DNA of 8,152 nucleotides from NCBI GenBank assembly GCA_023249395.1, contig JAHFCS010000075.1:1-8152 (forward strand), read 5' to 3'. Made by a program: the position numbers and the translations under genes. Below are positions 3,998 to 8,152 of the stretch, piece after piece. The DNA is from Gemmatimonadota bacterium. Lineage in GTDB: Bacteria; Gemmatimonadota; Gemmatimonadetes; Gemmatimonadales; Gemmatimonadaceae. Positions within the stretch are counted from its first letter, which is position 1. Each line of letters begins with the position of its first letter. Under the pieces are notes generated by a model. It was not told the origin of the DNA. It worked only from the letters and a program-made list of their open reading frames with translations, and searched no databases.

Positions 3998-6183
3998 TCG
4001 CTTTCACCGATGCGCCGGCGGAAGAGAAAGCCCTCGACGCGGACGCGGTCGCGGACGATCTCGGACCTCTTGGCGGCATCGCGCTCGAGATGGAGCAGTA
4101 CGAGGATCGTCCGACACAGCGCGAGATGGCGCGGACGATCGCGACTCTTTACAACGACGGCGGCGTCGGGCTTCTCGAGGCAGGAACGGGTGTAGGGAAG
4201 TCACTCGGGTATCTGTTGCCGGCGCTGAGATGGGCGGCGCTCAACGGCGAGCGCACCGTGATCTCGACCAACACGATCAATCTCCAGGAACAGCTCGTCC
4301 GCAAGGACCTGCCTTTCCTCGCCCGCGCGCTCGAGGGTGAGCAGCCGGTGCGATTCGCGCTCCTCAAGGGATGGCGCAACTATCTCTGTCTGCTGCGACT
4401 GGAACAGGCGAGGCTCATCGGCGCGGACCTGATCGATGACACAAGCGGCGAGATCGAGGGAATAGCGCGCTGGGCCGCGCTGACGAGCGACGGCTCACTG
4501 GGTGATCTGCCCGAGCCGCCCGATCCGGAAGTCTGGGATCAGGTCGCCGCCGAGCCAGATCTCTGCACGCGCGCGGCGTGTCCTCATTACGAGCGCTGCT
4601 TCCTGTTCGCTGCGCGGCGCGCTGCGGCGCAGGCCGATGTCGTTGTGGTAAACCACCATCTTCTGATGTCCGACGTCGCAGTCCGGCGCGTGCAGCGCAA
4701 CTGGGAAGAGGCGGCGGTGATTCCTCCCTATTCACGGCTCGTCATCGACGAAGGGCATCACCTCGAGGATGCAGCCGCGGCACATCTCGGGGAGTCGGCC
4801 ACTCGGCGCGGGCTCCAGCGATTGTTGTCTCGATTGTCGCGCCCGAGCGGATCCCGTCACAGCGGCGGCGGACTGCTCGCGGCACTCGAGCTCCGCCTGA
4901 GGTCGCGCGACGACATTTTCAGCCGCGCCAGCCTCGACCTGCTCGACAGGAAGATCTCGCCGGCCGCCGAGGCTGCGCGAGCCAAGGGCGCCGTCGTGTT
5001 CGATCTTCTCGAGACGTATCTGCGGGAATCTGACCAGCCGGTTGTTCGACTAACCGAAAAGTTCGAGACGGATCCCATCTGGCGGGCGGGGCTGGGCGCC
5101 GCGATTTCCGATCTGCTGACCGAGACTGCGATGCTGAGCGACAGTCTGACACTCGTGCGCGAGCGGCTCGAAAACGAATCACTGCGCGAGGAGGCGACGG
5201 CGATTCTTCTGGGCGAGATGAGTGGTGTCGGCCGACGCCTCGAAGGGCTCGCGAGCGCGCTTCACGGGGCGTTGGAGCCGGGACCCGACGCGTACAAACG
5301 GGTGCGGTGGGTCGAGACGCGCGGCAAGGAAGGAAATATTGCCGTAACCTGGGTGCCGCTGGATCTCGCCCCCATTCTCCGCGACGATCTCTTCGGCCGC
5401 CTGAGGACGACGATCGTCACCAGCGCAACTCTCGCGACCGATTCGCGCTTCGAGTTTCTCGCCGGACGGCTTGGCGTGGACCAGCTCGACATCCCACCGA
5501 CTACCGCTTCCTTCGCGTCGCCGTTCGACTATTCGGTTCAGTCGGTCGTAGCGATTCCAAATGACACGCCGGCGCCCAACGCCGACCCTGCGGGTCACTT
5601 GCTCGCCGTGATTGGCATGATCTCAGAATTTGCGGACGCGAGCGACGGCGGGCTGTTCGTGCTGTTCACAAGCCATCGCGACGTTCGAGAGGCTGCGCTG
5701 ACGCTGCGCGCGCAGGGAATGACGGCCAGGCGTCCTCTGCTCGTCCACGGAGAAGAGAGTCGCGACGTTCTGCTCGACCGCTTTCGCGAGTCGGGAAGGG
5801 CAGTCCTCCTCGGCACTTCATCGTATTGGGAAGGAGTGGATGTTCCCGGTCACGCGCTTCGCGGACTTCTCATTGCGCGCCTGCCGTTCCGCGTACCTAC
5901 GGAGCCGGTCACCGCCGCGAACTGCGAAGCGATCCTCGAGCGCGGGGGCGATCCGTTTGCAGAGTACATGGTGCCGCACGCGGCGCTTCGCCTCAAGCAG
6001 GGCTTCGGGAGACTCATTCGCACCGCCACCGACCGCGGCGCCGTGATCATCGCCGACCCCCGTGTCATCACCAAGAAATACGGCCTGGAATTGATGCGCG
6101 CTCTTCCGCCGGCGCGTCGACTGATGCTTCCATGGCAGGAGATTGCCCGGCAACTGCGAGACTTCTACGCAGTGTCCGACTAA
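3994..6183 (+). CDS. dinG: DinG-type Fe-S DNA helicase (XPD/Rad3-like, superfamily 2)
   Basis: This is an ATP-dependent 5'-3' DNA helicase of the XPD-like branch, expected to resolve R-loops, D-loops and G-quadruplexes during repair and replication. Helicase motifs are in order: RPTQ at 39-42, Walker A EAGTGVGKS at 62-70, STNTINLQEQL at 91-101, DEGH at 252-255, TSAT at 476-479, WEGVDVPG at 612-619, and QGFGRLIRT at 669-677. Four cysteines at 132, 191, 196 and 202 lie between Walker A and DEGH, where the family's 4Fe-4S cluster binds. Length (729) fits E. coli DinG; the N-terminal exonuclease of Firmicutes DinG is absent. The box is DEGH rather than DEAH, a variant I recall in DinG homologues. 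The GTG start overlaps the rsmI stop by four bases and has no ribosome site of its own, suggesting coupling. YoaA-like naming is an alternative. Confidence 0.94.
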   Translation: MIAFTDAPAEEKALDADAVADDLGPLGGIALEMEQYEDRPTQREMARTIATLYNDGGVGLLEAGTGVGKSLGYLLPALRWAALNGERTVISTNTINLQEQLVRKDLPFLARALEGEQPVRFALLKGWRNYLCLLRLEQARLIGADLIDDTSGEIEGIARWAALTSDGSLGDLPEPPDPEVWDQVAAEPDLCTRAACPHYERCFLFAARRAAAQADVVVVNHHLLMSDVAVRRVQRNWEEAAVIPPYSRLVIDEGHHLEDAAAAHLGESATRRGLQRLLSRLSRPSGSRHSGGGLLAALELRLRSRDDIFSRASLDLLDRKISPAAEAARAKGAVVFDLLETYLRESDQPVVRLTEKFETDPIWRAGLGAAISDLLTETAMLSDSLTLVRERLENESLREEATAILLGEMSGVGRRLEGLASALHGALEPGPDAYKRVRWVETRGKEGNIAVTWVPLDLAPILRDDLFGRLRTTIVTSATLATDSRFEFLAGRLGVDQLDIPPTTASFASPFDYSVQSVVAIPNDTPAPNADPAGHLLAVIGMISEFADASDGGLFVLFTSHRDVREAALTLRAQGMTARRPLLVHGEESRDVLLDRFRESGRAVLLGTSSYWEGVDVPGHALRGLLIARLPFRVPTEPVTAANCEAILERGGDPFAEYMVPHAALRLKQGFGRLIRTATDRGAVIIADPRVITKKYGLELMRALPPARRLMLPWQEIARQLRDFYAVSD

Positions 6184-6202
6184 CGTGTCATCCACCGACA
6201 AG

Positions 6203-6206
6203 AGGA
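6203..6206 (+). promoter_or_regulatory. Shine-Dalgarno site for the FAH-family gene
   Basis: AGGA lies four bases before the ATG at 6211. This favours that ATG over the directly preceding GTG at 6208 and the in-frame ATG at 6226, although all three would retain the conserved core. Confidence 0.55.
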
Positions 6207-6210
6207 AGTG

Positions 6211-6837
6211 ATGCCCGACTCGACAATGCGTCCCGGCAAGATCGTCTGCATCGGCCGCAACTATCGGGAGCACGCGAAGGAGCTCGGTAACGAGGTTCCG
6301 GCCGAGCCGCTCTTTTTTCTGAAGCCGTCCACGAGCATCATCGCAGATGGTGATTCCATCATGCTGCCCGAGCAGTCCGAGAGGGTGGAATTCGAGGGAG
6401 AGATCGGCGTCGTGATCGGCACTCGACTCACGCGCGCAAGCGAGAGCGAGGCGGAACGCGCAATATCGGGAGTGCTGGCAATCAACGACGTCACCGCCCG
6501 TGACTTGCAGCGGAAGGACAGTCAGTGGACGCGGGCCAAGGGGTTCGACACCTTCTGTCCCATGGGCAACGTCGCACCGGGGTCGCACGATCTGGCCGAT
6601 CTCACGGTCGTGACTCGTGTCAACGGAGTCGAGAAACAGCGGGCATCGAGCGCCGAGATGGTTTTTCCCATCGGAAAGCTGCTCTCATACGTATCACATG
6701 TGATGACACTCGAGCCTGGAGACATAGTCGCCACCGGAACGCCTTCGGGTGTCGGACAGCTCGCACGCGGCGACGTAGTGGAAGTCGAGGTCATGGGTGT
6801 CAGTAAGGTGAGCAATCCCGTGGAGGCGCGCGCTTAA
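6211..6837 (+). CDS. Fumarylacetoacetate hydrolase family (FAHD/YcgM-like) enzyme
   Basis: This is a 208-residue single-domain FAH-family protein, close in size to bacterial YcgM and human FAHD1. The family acts on 2-oxo acids or acylpyruvates with a bound divalent metal. Visible motifs are IVCIGRNYREHAKEL at 11-25, PLFFLKPSTS at 33-42, EGEIGVVIG at 62-70, NDVTARD at 92-98, WTRAKGFDTFCPMG near 106-119, and the late GDIVATGTPSGVG. By alignment with FAHD1, the metal ligands are E62, E64 and D93, with K110 and the late Thr in the active site; all are present. The reaction cannot be decided from sequence: acylpyruvate hydrolysis, oxaloacetate decarboxylation or a homoprotocatechuate-pathway isomerase/decarboxylase step are all known for relatives. 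No aromatic-degradation genes are nearby, which favours an FAHD1-like metabolite-repair role (inference). It sits 27 nt after dinG, and its TAA is immediately followed by the next GTG. Confidence 0.93.
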   Translation: MPDSTMRPGKIVCIGRNYREHAKELGNEVPAEPLFFLKPSTSIIADGDSIMLPEQSERVEFEGEIGVVIGTRLTRASESEAERAISGVLAINDVTARDLQRKDSQWTRAKGFDTFCPMGNVAPGSHDLADLTVVTRVNGVEKQRASSAEMVFPIGKLLSYVSHVMTLEPGDIVATGTPSGVGQLARGDVVEVEVMGVSKVSNPVEARA

Positions 6838-8019
6838 GTGCCGCGCTATTCCGAGCGCCTCCTCGGGCTTCCCGACTATCCGATGGCCGCAATTCCGGCG
6901 AAGAAACGAGAGCTCGTCGCTCGCGGGGTCGATGTAATCGACCTCGGCGCAGGCGATGCTGACCTCGCGCCGCCGCCGGCGGCAGTGCGACGGATTGCGG
7001 AGGCCGCCGCGAATCCGTCGATGAGCCGTTACGGCTTCGGACTTGGTCTGATGGAATACCGCGAGGCGATCGTGCGCTGGATGCGCCGCCGATTCGGCCT
7101 CGAGTTCGATCCGGTGCGCGAGATCGTTTCGCTCATTGGCTCGAAAGAGGGCATCGCACATCTCGCGCTCGCGTACGTGAATCGCGGCGACGTCACGATC
7201 GTGCCCGAGCCCGGGTACCTGTCGTACCTCGGCGGCACCCTGCTCTCAGAAGGAACGCCCTACACTTACGCACTTCGTCCGGAGAATGACTTTCTCGTGG
7301 ACCTCGACGAGATCCCTCCGGATGTCCTGCGAAGCGCGCGGATTCTCTATCTCAACTACCCCAACAATCCAACGGCCGCCGTTGCCCCGGTCGATTACCT
7401 CGAGGGCGTTGTAAGACGCTGCAAGGAACTCGACATCCTGCTGGTGTACGACAATGCGTACTCGGAGCTCGCGTTCGACGGGTACGTACCGCCAAGCATC
7501 TTCGAAATCGAAGGCGCGCGCGACATCGCAATCGAGTTCCACTCGATATCGAAGACATACAACATGACCGGCTGGCGTTGCGGCTGGGCGGCGGGACGCT
7601 CTGAGTTGGTCGGCGCGCTGGCGCAGGTGAAGTCGTTCGTCGATACCGGAAACTTCATGGCGGTGCAGGCAGCGGCGGCGAGCGCGCTCGAAAGCTGGGG
7701 AGAATTCGTTCCCGGAAATGTCGCGGTCTTTCGTGAACGACGGGACGCGGCCGTCGAGGCATTTCGCGAAAACGGTTTCGCCTGCGACACGCCAAAGGCC
7801 ACCATGTATCTCTGGATCCGGCTGCCCGAGCACATAACGAGCGCCGAGTTCGCGCAATTTCTGATCGAGGAGGAAGGAGTGGTGGTGATGCCCGGTTCCA
7901 ATTTCGGTGTCGGTGGAGAAGGATACTTCCGAGTGTCTTTCGTCACGTCGCCCGATCGCATTCGCGAGGCCGCGAGTCGCGCCGGACGCGTGCTTACTCG
8001 ACTCAGTGTCGGCGCCTGA
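6838..8019 (+). CDS. dapL: Class I/II PLP aminotransferase, probably LL-diaminopimelate aminotransferase
   Basis: This is a fold-type I PLP enzyme of 393 residues. Active-site landmarks are N177 in YPNNPT (174-179), D205 and Y208 in YDNAY (204-208), PLP lysine K239 in HSISKTYNMTGWR, and carboxylate-binding R365 in YFRVSF. The IEFHSxSKTYNMTGWR pattern and IGSKEGI near residue 100 are typical of bacterial DapL-like proteins. DapL (EC 2.6.1.83) converts tetrahydrodipicolinate directly to LL-diaminopimelate for lysine and peptidoglycan. Substrate choice is not fixed by sequence; an aspartate, alanine or N-succinyl-DAP aminotransferase is possible, so the symbol is provisional. The GTG start immediately follows the previous TAA. 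A GGAGG lies 11 nt upstream, a long spacing; an ATG at codon 16 is the alternative start. No other lysine-pathway gene is in view. The 3' end overlaps the next frame by 14 nt. Confidence 0.82.
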   Translation: MPRYSERLLGLPDYPMAAIPAKKRELVARGVDVIDLGAGDADLAPPPAAVRRIAEAAANPSMSRYGFGLGLMEYREAIVRWMRRRFGLEFDPVREIVSLIGSKEGIAHLALAYVNRGDVTIVPEPGYLSYLGGTLLSEGTPYTYALRPENDFLVDLDEIPPDVLRSARILYLNYPNNPTAAVAPVDYLEGVVRRCKELDILLVYDNAYSELAFDGYVPPSIFEIEGARDIAIEFHSISKTYNMTGWRCGWAAGRSELVGALAQVKSFVDTGNFMAVQAAAASALESWGEFVPGNVAVFRERRDAAVEAFRENGFACDTPKATMYLWIRLPEHITSAEFAQFLIEEEGVVVMPGSNFGVGGEGYFRVSFVTSPDRIREAASRAGRVLTRLSVGA

Positions 8020-8152
8020 CGCCACCGAAAAAATCGTGAACACGCTTCGGGCACTCAGACCAGAGGTCGTACATCCGGCCGGCGTGCACCGTCCGACGGG
8101 ACCCCTGTTCGCGTCGATCGCGCTACACCTCGTCCTCGGGGTGCTGCTGGTA
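8006..8152 (+). CDS. N-terminus of a single-pass membrane protein, possibly TonB-type, partial
   Basis: An open frame from GTG at 8006 runs off the right edge with 49 codons. It has a roughly 30-residue charged N-terminus and then an apparent membrane segment starting about residue 33 (PLFASIALHLVLGVLLV). S37 and H41 are spaced as S-x3-H, like the conserved Ser-His pair in the transmembrane helix of E. coli TonB. This suggests an energy transducer of the TonB family, anchored in the inner membrane and working with ExbB/ExbD. The periplasmic Pro-rich region and C-terminal domain lie beyond the window, so this rests on one short motif. The start is uncertain: GTG codons at 8036 and 8084 are alternatives, and none has a good ribosome site. 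It overlaps the aminotransferase gene by 14 nt in another frame and appears to continue the same unit. Confidence 0.5.
   Translation, partial: MSAPDATEKIVNTLRALRPEVVHPAGVHRPTGPLFASIALHLVLGVLLV

Noticed and set aside
5818..6588. A 256-codon minus-strand frame antisense to dinG and the FAH-family gene
   Set aside because: It is antisense to clear helicase and FAH motifs, with no recognisable domain or plausible ribosome site.
7246..8043. A 265-codon minus-strand frame antisense to the aminotransferase
   Set aside because: It is a shadow frame over a gene with all PLP active-site residues in place.
1..8152. tRNA, rRNA, CRISPR array, insertion sequence, phage or defence-system genes
   Set aside because: No cloverleaf-like segments, direct-repeat arrays, terminal inverted repeats or transposase/nuclease motifs were seen. 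All long stretches are covered by housekeeping-type genes.

Overview
This is a high-GC, gene-dense bacterial chromosomal segment. It has short Shine-Dalgarno motifs, frequent GTG/TTG starts and several stop/start overlaps. The gene content is housekeeping and metabolic. No phage, IS, CRISPR, rRNA or tRNA signal was seen. The style (arginine/alanine-rich proteins, a lysylphosphatidylglycerol-synthase-like membrane protein next to pdxJ, an LL-diaminopimelate-type aminotransferase, a TonB-like reading frame) would suit a Gemmatimonadota-like or other high-GC Gram-negative bacterium. That assignment is an impression, not a demonstrated result.

Left arm (1-1775, minus strand): a compact three-gene unit read right to left. 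It is pdxJ (vitamin B6 synthesis), then an unrecognised 149-residue protein joined by an ATGA overlap, then a multi-pass membrane protein of the UPF0104/lysylphosphatidylglycerol-synthase transmembrane family. The last gene starts at a TTG just after the preceding stop and runs off the left edge.

Middle (1776-2796): a 44-bp divergent gap separates pdxJ from a plus-strand gene for a small lipoprotein with two threonine homotracts. This gene meets methylmalonyl-CoA epimerase (mce, minus strand) tail to tail, with the two stop codons sharing a CTAG. A 75-bp divergent gap then leads to thioredoxin.

Right arm (2797-8152, plus strand): trxA, rsmI (16S rRNA 2'-O-methyltransferase), dinG (XPD-like Fe-S helicase), a fumarylacetoacetate-hydrolase-family enzyme, a DapL-like aminotransferase, and the start of a possible TonB-type protein cut by the right edge. 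Spacing ranges from a 14-nt overlap to a 27-nt gap, so these six are probably one transcription unit. Their products serve redox balance, ribosome modification, DNA repair, small-acid metabolism and possibly lysine/cell-wall synthesis. They look like an expression unit rather than a single pathway.

I found no convincing new biological system. The observations most worth checking are the unrecognised protein between pdxJ and the membrane protein, the threonine-tract lipoprotein, and a five-codon mini-ORF bridging trxA and rsmI.
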